A stretch of DNA of 64,000 nucleotides from Desertibacillus haloalkaliphilus (GTDB lineage Bacteria; Bacillota; Bacilli; Bacillales; KJ1-10-99). This document shows, in pieces, positions 1-8,071 of this stretch (positions are counted from its first letter, which is position 1; each line of letters begins with the position of its first letter). The DNA is taken from contig NZ_JAHPIV010000008.1 of the NCBI RefSeq assembly GCF_019039105.1, positions 1 through 64,000 of the forward strand, read 5' to 3'. A program made the translations under genes and the position numbers. Below the pieces are notes generated by a model. It was not told the DNA's origin. It saw only the letters and a list, made by a program, of their open reading frames with translations, and searched no databases.

Positions 1-64
1 GGCCCTCCCTCATCTCCTATACAGCATAGCTTCGGTGCTTACGCACCGCACCTTCGTGGCGCAC
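1..64 (-). mobile_element. 5' end of a second, nested group II intron (partial)
   Basis: Read on the minus strand, the reverse-transcriptase gene of the outer intron is normal up to the codons for YADD. It then changes abruptly at position 64 to a sequence beginning GTGCGCC, which fits the group II intron 5' consensus GUGYG. The next 40 bases form short stems such as cggtgc-gtaa-gcaccg, as expected of domain I RNA. Only 64 bases are in the window, so domains V/VI and any second reverse transcriptase cannot be seen. It has the same orientation as the outer intron. A rearrangement that merely resembles an intron end remains possible. Confidence 0.5.
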
Positions 65-734
65 AGTCGTCGGCATAGCGGACGAATTTCAACCCGCGTT
101 TTTCCAGTTCTTTGTCTAATTCATCGAGCACAATATTAGATAGAAGAGGACTAAGAGGGCCACCTTGTGGTGCCCCTTCAGTGTTTGGACTGACAAGCCC
201 TTTGTTCATAACGCCAGTTTGTAAGTAACGACGGATTAGTTGGAGAACTCTTTTGTCATCAATTCGAGTTGATAGTTTCCTCATAAGGCGATCATGATTA
301 ACCTTATCAAAGAATTTCTCTAGGTCGATGTCGACAACCCATTTATACCCTTCTTTAATCCATTGTTTAGCCTGTCTTACAGCGTCATGTCCTCTTCTAT
401 TTGGTCTGAAACCAAAGCTCTGTTCAGAGAACATCGGATCATAGATTTGATTAAGCGTTTGGGCAATTGCTTGTTGAAGGAATCGATCCATCACCGTGGG
501 GATACCTAATTTCCTGAATCCTCCGTTAGGTTTCGGGATTTCGACTCTACGGACGGGATTAGGGTGATAGGTACCCCGTTCAATCTCTTTTCGAATAGAA
601 GCCCAGTTTTCATGAAGATGGGGGCGTAGGGATTTTACGTCCATCTCGTCAACACCGCGGCTTCCTTTATTCTTTTCCACACGTTTGAGTGCTTGTATTA
701 AGTTTTCACGGGATAAGATTTGTTCCAACATCAT
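65..734 (-). pseudogene. ltrA: Group II intron reverse transcriptase/maturase, broken after YADD
   Basis: Multifunctional reverse transcriptase/RNA maturase of a group IIC intron, needed for splicing and retrohoming. A GTAGGAG ribosome site precedes the ATG. The N-terminal and palm motifs are present in order: KGSRGVDEM near residue 24, IPKPNGGFRKLGIPT near 70, SFGFRPNR near 107, DIDLEKFFD near 137, QGGPLSPLLSN near 190 and the catalytic YADD at 220-223. Class C proteins are about 420 residues; this one stops eight codons after YADD, at position 39, inside unrelated sequence. The thumb, X and DNA-binding regions are missing. The break coincides with a candidate intron insertion, so the gene may be split rather than dead: splicing of the inner intron would restore the frame. 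Confidence 0.85.
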
Positions 735-1282
735 ATCAAACTCCTACGTGAATAATTCGTTCTTCTTATGTGACGCAATCTCTCCACCCTTTGTTCGTGC
801 CCCCCGCAAGATTCATTGCTTCCTTCACGAGAAAGGTCTCTTGTTTTCTGCTTCGACGAGATGCGTGTATGCAAAGTGATTATTCTCCTCAAATGATTCA
901 GCCCTTCCCATCTTGTCTAGATCAAGTTGGTACTACGGCTTCGGCTGACTTCTGACAGTTCAACGGACGTTCACACGACCGCTTACGATATGAGTATCGC
1001 TTATCTGTCAGACCTCCCAGGGTAAGCACACATTCTTCCTCTCCATGTCCTCACTTCATTTACTCGATGCCCCCTTTGGCAGTAAGGGTTTTGACTTGTG
1101 CAGCAGTCTCACCCAAGTGCACCTAGCCTTCTATAAAGTTCGTGTTCCTCAAGGCGGAGATTTGCCGCCGACTTCCTTCAGATTCTAGGTCACCCTAGAC
1201 ACCCTTGTCTTAAGCTAACCACTACTAATGCCTTCGTGGTTCGGGACTTGAACCCTAGAGAATGTGTGCATGCCTGGCACAC
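65..1282 (-). mobile_element. Group IIC intron (outer), interrupted
   Basis: A bacterial class C group II intron starts at position 1282 with GTGTGCC on the minus strand. About 550 bases of structured RNA (domains I-III) precede its reverse-transcriptase gene. The RNA has elements I recognise from Oceanobacillus/Bacillus IIC introns, such as TCCCGAACC, GTTAGCTTAA, AATCTGAAGGAAG and GAGGAACACGAAC. The intron lies four bases after the T-tract of the dapA terminator, the usual target type of class C introns. The gene is broken at position 65, and the thumb/X domain and domains V-VI lie outside the window, so it is at best a split element here. In B. subtilis, rnjB follows dapA; this insertion would separate the two. 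Confidence 0.9.
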
Positions 1283-1286
1283 TGCT

Positions 1287-1318
1287 AAAAAAGCAACCAA
1301 AATCATTTGGTTGCTTTC
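1287..1318 (-). terminator. dapA rho-independent terminator
   Basis: Minus-strand stem AAGCAACCAAA / TTTGGTTGCTT with a four-base loop TGAT, followed by a T-run. The first three loop bases are the dapA stop codon, so the 5' arm is coding sequence. The group IIC intron starts just after the T-run. Confidence 0.92.
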
Positions 1319-2175
1319 AGTGCATCTATAACTACTTTCCGTTCTGCTTCTGATAATGGGACCATAGGTAGTCGCACTCCACCAGCATCAACACCTTTTT
1401 GTTTTAAAGCTGCTTTAACAGGTGAGGGGTTTGGTGCGACAAATAAGCTCTTCATAATCGGCAAAAGTTTCCGATGCAACTGAGCAGCTTCAGCCACAGA
1501 TCCAGCTTTAAAGGACTCGATCATTTGTTTCATCTCACTGCCAATCACATGTGCTGACACAGAAACAATTCCATCTGCCCCAATTGCTAAAGCCGGTAGC
1601 GTCAGTTGATCATCTCCACTATATAACGTAAACGAATCATCGGTATTTTCAATGATCGCTGCCATTTGTTCAAGATCGCCACTCGCCTCTTTTACAGAAA
1701 CAATATTTTCGGCCTTTGCAAGCTCAATCATCGTCTCCGCAGAGACATTGACGTTACAACGCCCAGGAATATTGTAAATCATCACCGGTAGCGGGGTTGC
1801 ATTTGCAATGGCTGAGAAATGAGCGAATAACCCTGCTTGTGAAGGTTTATTGTAATACGGACTGACGGCCATTACACCATCAATACCTGTTTCTGTCGCT
1901 AATTTGGTAAATTCAACAGAAGCTTGAGTGTCATTGCTTCCTACACCCCCAATTACAGGCGCACGACCGTTAACTGTTTTAACGACATAACGGAATAGGG
2001 AAAGCTTCTCCTCTGTCGACAACGTTGGAGATTCACCCGTCGTACCGGCAACGACGAATCCTTCTGTACCATTAACCAGTAAATGTTCTATTAATTTTTC
2101 TGCCTTACCAAAATCGATATTGCCCTTTTGGTCAAAGGGAGTAACCATTGCAGTTAACACATGACCAAAGTTCAA
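1303..2175 (-). CDS. dapA: 4-hydroxy-tetrahydrodipicolinate synthase
   Basis: Condenses pyruvate with aspartate semialdehyde, the first committed step to lysine, diaminopimelate (cell wall) and spore dipicolinate; cytoplasmic TIM barrel. The Schiff-base lysine lies in VSVKEASGD (about residue 162), the catalytic tyrosine in IYNIPG (about 134), with the conserved GTTGES and SPYYNKP motifs. I start it at the TTG at 2175, giving MNFGHV as in B. subtilis, because AAGGAG lies nine bases upstream; the in-frame TTG at 2184 directly abuts that site. Last gene of asd-dapG-dapA. Length of 290 residues is normal. Confidence 0.96.
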   Translation of the reverse strand: MNFGHVLTAMVTPFDQKGNIDFGKAEKLIEHLLVNGTEGFVVAGTTGESPTLSTEEKLSLFRYVVKTVNGRAPVIGGVGSNDTQASVEFTKLATETGIDGVMAVSPYYNKPSQAGLFAHFSAIANATPLPVMIYNIPGRCNVNVSAETMIELAKAENIVSVKEASGDLEQMAAIIENTDDSFTLYSGDDQLTLPALAIGADGIVSVSAHVIGSEMKQMIESFKAGSVAEAAQLHRKLLPIMKSLFVAPNPSPVKAALKQKGVDAGGVRLPMVPLSEAERKVVIDALKATK

Positions 2176-2225
2176 TCTTTTCAACTCCTTATAACTGAGA
2201 AAAAATTCATTCTCTTCACTAGTAT

Positions 2226-3467
2226 TTAATCATCGATACTCTCAGCTACAGTGCCATCCTTTTGAAGATGGAACATTCGGTGAAGGGCATTAACTGCTTT
2301 TTCCATATCCTGTTCTTTGACCAATACCCAGATGGTTGTATGGGAATCTGCCGATTGAAGAATTTCAATATTTTCCTTTGATAGAGCAGCAACGATTTTA
2401 GCAGTTACACCTGGAACACCTGTCATTCCTGCACCAATTGCAGAAACTTTGGCACAGTTCTTTGTTACGGTTGGTTCATAACCCATCTCCGTTAAGATGT
2501 TGATCGCTTCTGTTGTATCCTCATCGGAGACCGTATACACAACACCTAATGGATTGATATTGATGAAATCAACACTGATCTTTGCATTTGCCATCGCCTT
2601 GAACACTTTTTCTTGAAGGTTAAATTGTCCTTCCTTATCAAGAACCTTGATCTGGGTAATATTTGAAATATTTGCAATTCCAGTGATCAGACGCTCTTGA
2701 ACATGTTCATACGTGGGTAGTGATTGGCGATCCGTTACAACCGTACCAATTGCATCCGCATACGTCGAACGAATGTGAATTGGAATGTTTGCTTGCATCG
2801 CAATTTCGACGGCACGTGGATGAATCACTTTTGCGCCTTGATGTGCCATATTACTTATTTCATCATACGTTACCGATGTTAGTGGTCTAGCTTCAGCAAC
2901 AATTCGTGGATCTGCTGTCATGACTCCCTCAACATCAGTAAAGATATCTACCCATTTTGCAGAGATGGCAGCAGCAAGCGCTGTAGCACTCGTATCACTT
3001 CCGCCTCTGCCAAGTGTTGTTACATCACCAACTGGCGATTGTCCTTGGAATCCAGATACGACAACGACATCGTGTTGCTTAAGCGTTTGCTTTAGGTGAT
3101 CACAGTTCATCTCTACAATTTTTGCATTTGTAAAGTCATCGTTTGTTCTAAATCCAGCTTGTGGACCAGTCATCGCCATCGACATTAAACCCATTTGACG
3201 TAACAAGCCCGAAAAAACAACAGCTGAGATAACCTCTCCACAGGACACAAGAAGGTCTTGCTCCCGTTTGTTCACTTGTGCGAATTCATTTAATAGAGAC
3301 AAAAGAGTATCGGTAGCATACGGATCTCCTTTTCGGCCAATGGCTGAGACAACAACAACCACTTTATATCCGTCATGCACGGCTGCTTTGACATGTGCAG
3401 CAGCTTTTTTACGAACCTCTTCATTTTTTACTGATGTTCCGCCGAATTTCTGAACAATAATATCCAT
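2226..3467 (-). CDS. dapG: Aspartokinase I (diaminopimelate-sensitive type)
   Basis: Phosphorylates aspartate to aspartyl phosphate, opening the aspartate pathway. The N-terminal kinase domain begins with the VQKFGGTSV motif and contains TLGRGGSDTSA near residue 155; two C-terminal ACT regulatory domains follow from about 265. Its place between asd and dapA matches B. subtilis dapG, the aspartokinase feeding diaminopimelate and dipicolinate, rather than lysine-repressed lysC. At 413 residues it is full length. An AGGTG ribosome site precedes the ATG. The gap to asd is 15 bases and to dapA about 50, consistent with one operon. No lysine riboswitch is visible upstream. Confidence 0.95.
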   Translation of the reverse strand: MDIIVQKFGGTSVKNEEVRKKAAAHVKAAVHDGYKVVVVVSAIGRKGDPYATDTLLSLLNEFAQVNKREQDLLVSCGEVISAVVFSGLLRQMGLMSMAMTGPQAGFRTNDDFTNAKIVEMNCDHLKQTLKQHDVVVVSGFQGQSPVGDVTTLGRGGSDTSATALAAAISAKWVDIFTDVEGVMTADPRIVAEARPLTSVTYDEISNMAHQGAKVIHPRAVEIAMQANIPIHIRSTYADAIGTVVTDRQSLPTYEHVQERLITGIANISNITQIKVLDKEGQFNLQEKVFKAMANAKISVDFININPLGVVYTVSDEDTTEAINILTEMGYEPTVTKNCAKVSAIGAGMTGVPGVTAKIVAALSKENIEILQSADSHTTIWVLVKEQDMEKAVNALHRMFHLQKDGTVAESIDD

Positions 3468-3482
3468 GATGCACCTACTTTT

Positions 3483-4532
3483 TTATTTCAAAAGTTCCAA
3501 CTTAACTAGGCTTTCTGCAATTTGTACAGAGTTCCAAGCTGCCCCTTTTAGTAGGTTATCGGAAACAACCCACATATGGTAGCCGTTATCTCTGTCTAAG
3601 TCTTTACGAATTCGACCAATAAATACATCATTTTTTCCAACACAATTTGAAGCTAGTGGATATACTTGATTACTAGGGTCATCTTCTAACGTCACACCAG
3701 GTGCCGTTGCTAATAAATCTTTAATTTCCGCGACGTCTGCACCACCCTTTTCTACTTCAACATAAACAGATTCAGAGTGGCCAGTTTCTACTGGTAAGCG
3801 CACACAAGTCGCTGCAACTTCTAAATCATCTTGGTGCATAATTTTTTTCGTTTCATTAATCATTTTCATTTCTTCAAATGTATATCCATTATCTTGGAAT
3901 AAATCAATTTGCGGAACCGCATTAAATGCAATTTGATAATGCTTTTTGTCACCACTTACTGGTAACACTTCTGGCGTAAATTCTTTTCCTTCTAAGATCG
4001 CTTTTGATTGATCTTTCATTTCTTCAATCGCTTCTAATCCAGCCCCTGAAACGGCTTGATAAGTTGAAACAACAACTTTTTTCATTCCATATTTTTGACG
4101 AAGTGGCTCGAGTGCCACAACCATTTGGATCGTTGAACAGTTAGGGTTTGCAATAATCCCTTTGTGATTACGAACATCTTCTTCATTTACTTCTGGAACG
4201 ACTAACGGTACTTCCGGGTCCATACGGTAGGCACTCGTGTTATCAACGACAATCGCGCCTCTTTTTACCGCTTCTGGTGCTAATGCTTTTGACACTGATC
4301 CTCCTGCACTAAATAGTGCGAGTTGAACACCTTCAAATGCCTCTGGAGTTGCTTCTTCAACAGTTAGTTCTTGCCCCTTAAATTGAATTTTCTTCCCAGC
4401 TGAACGCTTTGAAGATAATAAAGATAATTTTGAAATTGGGAAATCTCTTTCCTCTAATGTTTTTAACATTTGCTGTCCTACTGCCCCTGTTGCTCCTACT
4501 AATGCTACATGAAATCCTGTTTGAGCTACCAT
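3483..4532 (-). CDS. asd: Aspartate-semialdehyde dehydrogenase
   Basis: NADPH-dependent reduction of aspartyl phosphate to aspartate semialdehyde, the branch point for lysine, threonine, methionine and dipicolinate. The N-terminal Rossmann motif is [12 protein letters not shown] (residues 12-23), the active-site cysteine is Cys132 in NPNCSTIQ, and [11 protein letters not shown] is the usual substrate region. It has 349 residues, normal for the Gram-positive family. AAGGGAGAA lies upstream of the ATG. It heads asd-dapG-dapA and is separated from dpaB by about 150 bases holding a candidate promoter, so it can be expressed in growth as well as by read-through during sporulation. Confidence 0.96.
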   Translation of the reverse strand: MVAQTGFHVALVGATGAVGQQMLKTLEERDFPISKLSLLSSKRSAGKKIQFKGQELTVEEATPEAFEGVQLALFSAGGSVSKALAPEAVKRGAIVVDNTSAYRMDPEVPLVVPEVNEEDVRNHKGIIANPNCSTIQMVVALEPLRQKYGMKKVVVSTYQAVSGAGLEAIEEMKDQSKAILEGKEFTPEVLPVSGDKKHYQIAFNAVPQIDLFQDNGYTFEEMKMINETKKIMHQDDLEVAATCVRLPVETGHSESVYVEVEKGGADVAEIKDLLATAPGVTLEDDPSNQVYPLASNCVGKNDVFIGRIRKDLDRDNGYHMWVVSDNLLKGAAWNSVQIAESLVKLELLK

Positions 4533-4588
4533 TTATCTTTCTCCCTTCCCTTTTTCAATGTTTAATAGTTTTACTTTTATTGACACTT

Positions 4589-4597
4589 ATTTTACCA
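4589..4597 (-). promoter_or_regulatory. Candidate extended -10 promoter for asd-dapG-dapA
   Basis: Minus strand TGGTAAAAT, an extended -10 form (TGn then TAAAAT), lies about 57 bases before the asd start. The -35 region is weak (ATCAAT). Called from the motif and the position in the dpaB-asd gap only. Confidence 0.4.
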
Positions 4598-4685
4598 CAA
4601 TAAATCGTTCAATTGATAGATTCAGTTAAGCGTCTTTATTCAACTTTAAGGGAAACTTTATTTTTTCGCAACGTCGGTTATGTCA

Positions 4686-5279
4686 TTAATCTCTGAATTT
4701 TTCAATTAAAACAGGCTGATATTGCTGACCACGTAGTGCAGACTCTACTGTTTCCTTTAATGCTTCCATTCGCGCTACTAACGAGTTTGGTTTTCCGTGC
4801 GGATTGTCTTGACCAAATGGAATAAAATAAATATTTTTTGTTGCCATTAGCTTCATAACATTTCCACCATTCAACCCAAGAGCATCATTGGTAGATATAC
4901 CGAGTACGACAGGTTTCCCCGTTCGTAATGTCGCTTTTGCCCCCATCAATACTGGAGAATCTGTCATCGCATTGGCAAATTTACTCGTCGAGTTTCCGGT
5001 CATTGGAGCAATAACCATGCAGTCAAGTGGTTTCTGTGGTCCAAATGGTTCCGCCTTTACAATCGTATCAACGATCTCCTCGTCGGTAATTTCTTTAATT
5101 CGCTCCAGCCAATCTTCACTTTTACCAAACTTCGTATCTGTTGATTGCACCGTATAGCTCACAAAAGGTGTCACTTTTGCTCCTGCATCTACCAGCTTTT
5201 TCATTTCTGGAAGAACTGCATCATACGTACAATGAGATCCTGTTAAGCCAAACCCGATATGCTTCCCTTCTAATGACAT
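4686..5279 (-). CDS. dpaB: Dipicolinate synthase subunit B
   Basis: Flavoprotein-like (UbiX/Dfp family) subunit of dipicolinate synthase, which makes spore-core dipicolinic acid in the mother cell. Sequence features are LTGSHCTYDAVLPE near the N-terminus, MVIAPMTGNSTSKFANAMTD near 88 and a C-terminal IPFGQDNP motif. The 197 residues match B. subtilis SpoVFB. Its ATG overlaps the dpaA stop by one base (TAATG), indicating translational coupling. It should be expressed from the sigma-K promoter before dpaA. Confidence 0.95.
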   Translation of the reverse strand: MSLEGKHIGFGLTGSHCTYDAVLPEMKKLVDAGAKVTPFVSYTVQSTDTKFGKSEDWLERIKEITDEEIVDTIVKAEPFGPQKPLDCMVIAPMTGNSTSKFANAMTDSPVLMGAKATLRTGKPVVLGISTNDALGLNGGNVMKLMATKNIYFIPFGQDNPHGKPNSLVARMEALKETVESALRGQQYQPVLIEKFRD

Positions 5280-6178
5280 TACGAGTCCTCCTCTCGTTTT
5301 TCATACTCTTCACTTAGCAATTGTGACAACACATTCGCTAAAATTTTTCCAGCTGTTTTTGGAGCTACAATGCCAGGTAAGCCTGGGGCTAGCAACGCTT
5401 TGACTCCTCTTTTTTCTGCATAACGGAAATCAGTACCGCCGGGTTTTGAAGCTAAATCTAGAATAAGTGCATTGGTCGGCATTTTCGCAATCACCTTTGC
5501 CGTTAGAATTAATTCTGGAACAGTGTTGATGCAAATATCAACATCACCGACTGCTTCTTCAAGGTTTTTCGTATGAAATGGTTCAAGACCCATCTCTGTG
5601 ATACGGGCCAATTGATCGGACTGATTAGCTCCGACCTTCACACGAGCACCTAAGGCTGAAAATGTTCTCGCCGCCGACATCCCTACTCTTCCTAAACCAA
5701 GAACCATCACATTAGCCTTATGAATCGTAATATCGGTGTGCTGGATCGCCATCATGATCGTTCCTTCAACGGTTGGAATCGAGTTATAAATTGCGACATC
5801 GTCACGTTCAAAAAGCTTTACTAGTTTGCGATTGGCATCTTTTGCACATTGTGTTAAATAATCTGTGCTAATTCCCGTATAAATGATACAATGCTCAGGG
5901 GTTTCCTTTACAATATCTGGTTTCAAATGAATGGTTTCATTGGAAAAGATGGTTTCCACTTCGCCTGTTTGGTTCGCTCCACTCGAAGGTAGAATAATCG
6001 CGTCAACCGTTTGAAATTCAACATCCTCAAATGTTTGTTTTTTTGCTCCTATAAATCCATCACTAAGCTGGTCAAAGCCGATAAGAGAAAGCTTCGCATC
6101 GAGCTCTGTTAGCTTACGTATGATTTCTAATTGCCTTGCATCCCCACCGATGATGGCGATATGCATCCCAGTAAGCAT
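5279..6178 (-). CDS. dpaA: Dipicolinate synthase subunit A
   Basis: NAD(P)-binding subunit of dipicolinate synthase, which oxidises dihydrodipicolinate from the DapA product to dipicolinate for the spore core. The N-terminus MLTGMHIAIIGGDARQLE is typical of SpoVFA, a second Rossmann motif VLGLGRVGMSAARTF occurs near residue 158, and LAPGLPGIVAPKTAG lies near the C-terminus. Length 299 is normal. AAGGAGGGGG precedes the ATG by ten bases. A sigma-K-type promoter lies 82-110 bases upstream. Its position beside asd-dapG-dapA puts synthesis of precursor and product together. Confidence 0.96.
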   Translation of the reverse strand: MLTGMHIAIIGGDARQLEIIRKLTELDAKLSLIGFDQLSDGFIGAKKQTFEDVEFQTVDAIILPSSGANQTGEVETIFSNETIHLKPDIVKETPEHCIIYTGISTDYLTQCAKDANRKLVKLFERDDVAIYNSIPTVEGTIMMAIQHTDITIHKANVMVLGLGRVGMSAARTFSALGARVKVGANQSDQLARITEMGLEPFHTKNLEEAVGDVDICINTVPELILTAKVIAKMPTNALILDLASKPGGTDFRYAEKRGVKALLAPGLPGIVAPKTAGKILANVLSQLLSEEYEKREEDS

Positions 6179-6259
6179 TTTTTTGATTCCCCCTCCTTTA
6201 ATGCAACTCTAGCTTCAAAAACATTTCCATAGGGGATAGTATCATTAGCGATTACACGA

Positions 6260-6288
6260 TAGCATATGTGAGAAGGACCTAAACGGTG
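6260..6288 (-). promoter_or_regulatory. Sigma-K-type promoter of dpaAB
   Basis: Minus strand CACC (-35), a 16-base spacer, then CATATGCTA (-10), which matches the sigma-K consensus mACm and CATAnnnTA well. It lies upstream of dpaA, a sigma-K gene in B. subtilis. The match is seen in the sequence; mother-cell expression is inferred. Confidence 0.7.
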
Positions 6289-6321
6289 AATACATTTAAG
6301 AAAGATTACTTATTAAATCCC

Positions 6322-6367
6322 ATGTTCAAAAAAGAGGACAAAAAGAACCGGTGGACCTTTTGAACAT
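6322..6367. repeat. Inverted repeat with ATGTTCAAAA arms
   Basis: A 46-bp element with complementary 10-base arms, ATGTTCAAAA and TTTTGAACAT, and a central accggt. It lies between the ymxH terminator and the dpaA promoter. It resembles small hairpin repeats scattered in Bacillaceae intergenic regions; there is no coding capacity and no T-run of its own. Its arms share TGTTCAAAAA with the element at 37462-37510. Confidence 0.65.
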
Positions 6368-6374
6368 TCTCATT

Positions 6375-6425
6375 AAAAAAGGTGCAGACCTAAACGGATT
6401 ATGTTTACCGCTTCGGCCTGCACCT
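6375..6425 (-). terminator. ymxH rho-independent terminator
   Basis: Minus-strand stem AGGTGCAG-GCC / GGT-CTGCACC, extended by AAGCGG / CCGTTT inside, followed by TTTTTT. It ends the mlpA-ymxH side and insulates the sigma-K-dependent dpaAB genes. Confidence 0.9.
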
Positions 6426-6448
6426 CTATTGGTTGCTAGACGAATATA

Positions 6449-6694
6449 TTATTCAGCTGGAACATCGATAATAATCATGTCAGATCCTATCTTTTTTATT
6501 TGATCCCAGTAAACAGTAACTTCTTTCTCTTTCTTACCAAAACCAAACCATTTCATTGTCGGTATGACAAATGCATTAATTCTTCCGGTATGTTCATCAA
6601 TGATTAAATCGGTCTGTCCAAGGATCCCTAGGCGTTCTCCTTTTTCGTAATCAATAATCTCTTTACCACTAATTTCACTAAGTCTCAATGCCAC
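6449..6694 (-). CDS. ymxH: YlmC/YmxH-family PRC-barrel protein
   Basis: Small protein of 81 residues of the PRC-barrel YlmC/YmxH family, found in spore formers; its function is not established. It is one beta-barrel-like domain with RLSEISGKEIIDY at the start, a central DLIIDEHTGRI, and WDQIKKIGSDMIIID near the end. AGGAGGGAGTGGC gives a strong ribosome site. It lies between mlpA and dpaA as in B. subtilis, but a terminator separates it from the dpa genes. The family often lies beside sporulation genes, so a sporulation role is only suggested. Confidence 0.85.
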   Translation of the reverse strand: MALRLSEISGKEIIDYEKGERLGILGQTDLIIDEHTGRINAFVIPTMKWFGFGKKEKEVTVYWDQIKKIGSDMIIIDVPAE

Positions 6695-6753
6695 TCCCTC
6701 CTAGATGACTTCAGTATAGCAAAACCCTTTACTATTTATTTATGTGAGTAACG

Positions 6754-6803
6754 AAAAAAAATACCAAAAACATAACAGAAACTGTTATCCTCTTGGTATT
6801 TTG
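6754..6803 (-). terminator. mlpA rho-independent terminator
   Basis: Two-tier hairpin on the minus strand: AAAATACCAA / TTGGTATTTT outside and ATAACAG / CTGTTAT inside, followed by eight T residues. It starts just after the mlpA stop. Confidence 0.9.
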
Positions 6804-6810
6804 CATCGAA

Positions 6811-8052
6811 TTACTTCATTAGCGAATCAGGTAGCTCGCCTGTTGGACTAATAAGTGACAGTGAAAAATCACGGTTAAAGAGCTGCTCTGCTAAACGATT
6901 AACATCCTTATGCGTGACTTCATTAATCTCCTCGACCATTTCATCTAACGAACGGTGACGTTTAAGTAGCAATTCATTTTTACCATTTCTGCTCATACGG
7001 CTGTTTGTACTCTCTAAACTAAGCATTAGGTTACCTTTTAACTGTTCCTTGCCATTTTCAATTTCTTTTTCTGAAACGTTACCTGCCACTAATGAGTCAA
7101 GCGTTTGTTTAATGCCATCATATAAATCATTCAATTGATTCGGTGCCGTCCCTCCATAAATGGTGAGAAGACCGCTATCTTGGTACGATGAATGAAAGGA
7201 GAAGACAGAGTATGCTAATCCTCGTTTTTCACGTATTTCTTGGAACAATCGGCTGCTCATACTGCCACCTAATAAATTATTTAAGACTACTAAAGGATAA
7301 ATATCCTCGTGCCCGATTTGCAAGCCATTAAAACCAAGGCAAAGGTGCGCTTGTTCTGTATCCTTTTGTTTAGTTATGCGTTTCGCTAAAAAAGTCGGTG
7401 CTTCAACTTTCGGGCCTTGCTTCCCTGGCTTCACAGCTGAAAACGTTGATTTTACAGTATCAATGAGTTGGTCATCAATATTTCCTGCCATGGATACAAC
7501 GACATGCTCAGCTGTATAATGGCGTTTCATATAATCTCTTAAAAAATCACCATCAAAAGTTTTTAATGTATCAACGGTCCCTAAAATCGGGTAACCCAAC
7601 GAATGCACTCCATAACTTGCTTCACTTAAATAATCATGAACAATATCATCAGGGGTATCATCAACCATTTTTATTTCCTCAAAAACAACATTCTTTTCTT
7701 TTTTAACTTCTTCTTCCGCAAAGATAGAATTAAAAAACATATCAGATAAAATATCTATCGCATAACTAGCGTGCTCATCTAATACCTTTGCATAAAAACA
7801 AGTATACTCCTTTGAGGTAAACGCATTGACATGTCCGCCGATCCGATCAAAGGCCTCAGCAATTTCACTTGCGGAACGGTTTTTCGTTCCTTTAAAAAAC
7901 ATGTGTTCTAAAAAATGGGAAATGCCATTTTCACTCTCTGTTTCAAAACGTGAGCCCGTATGAACCCAAATACCAATGGACACAGAGCGTACATGTGGAA
8001 TTTGCTCACAAACTAAACGTAAACCATTTGCCAGTTCTATTTTTTGTACCAA
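6811..8052 (-). CDS. mlpA: M16-family processing peptidase
   Basis: Zinc metallopeptidase of the mitochondrial processing peptidase-like M16B family; B. subtilis MlpA (YmxG) affects extracellular protease regulation. The inverted zinc motif HFLEH is at residues 46-50, followed by the distal glutamate region NVVFEEIKM near 123. The C-terminal half carries the R/Y motif MSSRLFQEIREKRGLAYS near 267. Length 413 is normal. The start is TTG with a GGGGGAA site upstream. It follows ylxY by 19 bases and ends in its own terminator. Confidence 0.93.
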   Translation of the reverse strand: MVQKIELANGLRLVCEQIPHVRSVSIGIWVHTGSRFETESENGISHFLEHMFFKGTKNRSASEIAEAFDRIGGHVNAFTSKEYTCFYAKVLDEHASYAIDILSDMFFNSIFAEEEVKKEKNVVFEEIKMVDDTPDDIVHDYLSEASYGVHSLGYPILGTVDTLKTFDGDFLRDYMKRHYTAEHVVVSMAGNIDDQLIDTVKSTFSAVKPGKQGPKVEAPTFLAKRITKQKDTEQAHLCLGFNGLQIGHEDIYPLVVLNNLLGGSMSSRLFQEIREKRGLAYSVFSFHSSYQDSGLLTIYGGTAPNQLNDLYDGIKQTLDSLVAGNVSEKEIENGKEQLKGNLMLSLESTNSRMSRNGKNELLLKRHRSLDEMVEEINEVTHKDVNRLAEQLFNRDFSLSLISPTGELPDSLMK

Positions 8053-8071
8053 ATTATTTCCCCCTATACTT

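Noticed and set aside
39-64. Natural C-terminal end of the reverse transcriptase at position 39
   Set aside because: Class C RT proteins continue about 190 residues after YADD; the last eight codons match no family sequence.
685-955. Two plus-strand ORFs of about 61-64 residues at the intron
   Set aside because: They lie in intron RNA domains and read as low-complexity; no protein family match recognised.
2176-2225. Lysine riboswitch or T-box before the dap or proS genes
   Set aside because: The intergenic spaces (about 50 and 80 bases) are too short and no such structure is visible; the asd gap of 150 bases also lacks the L-box core.
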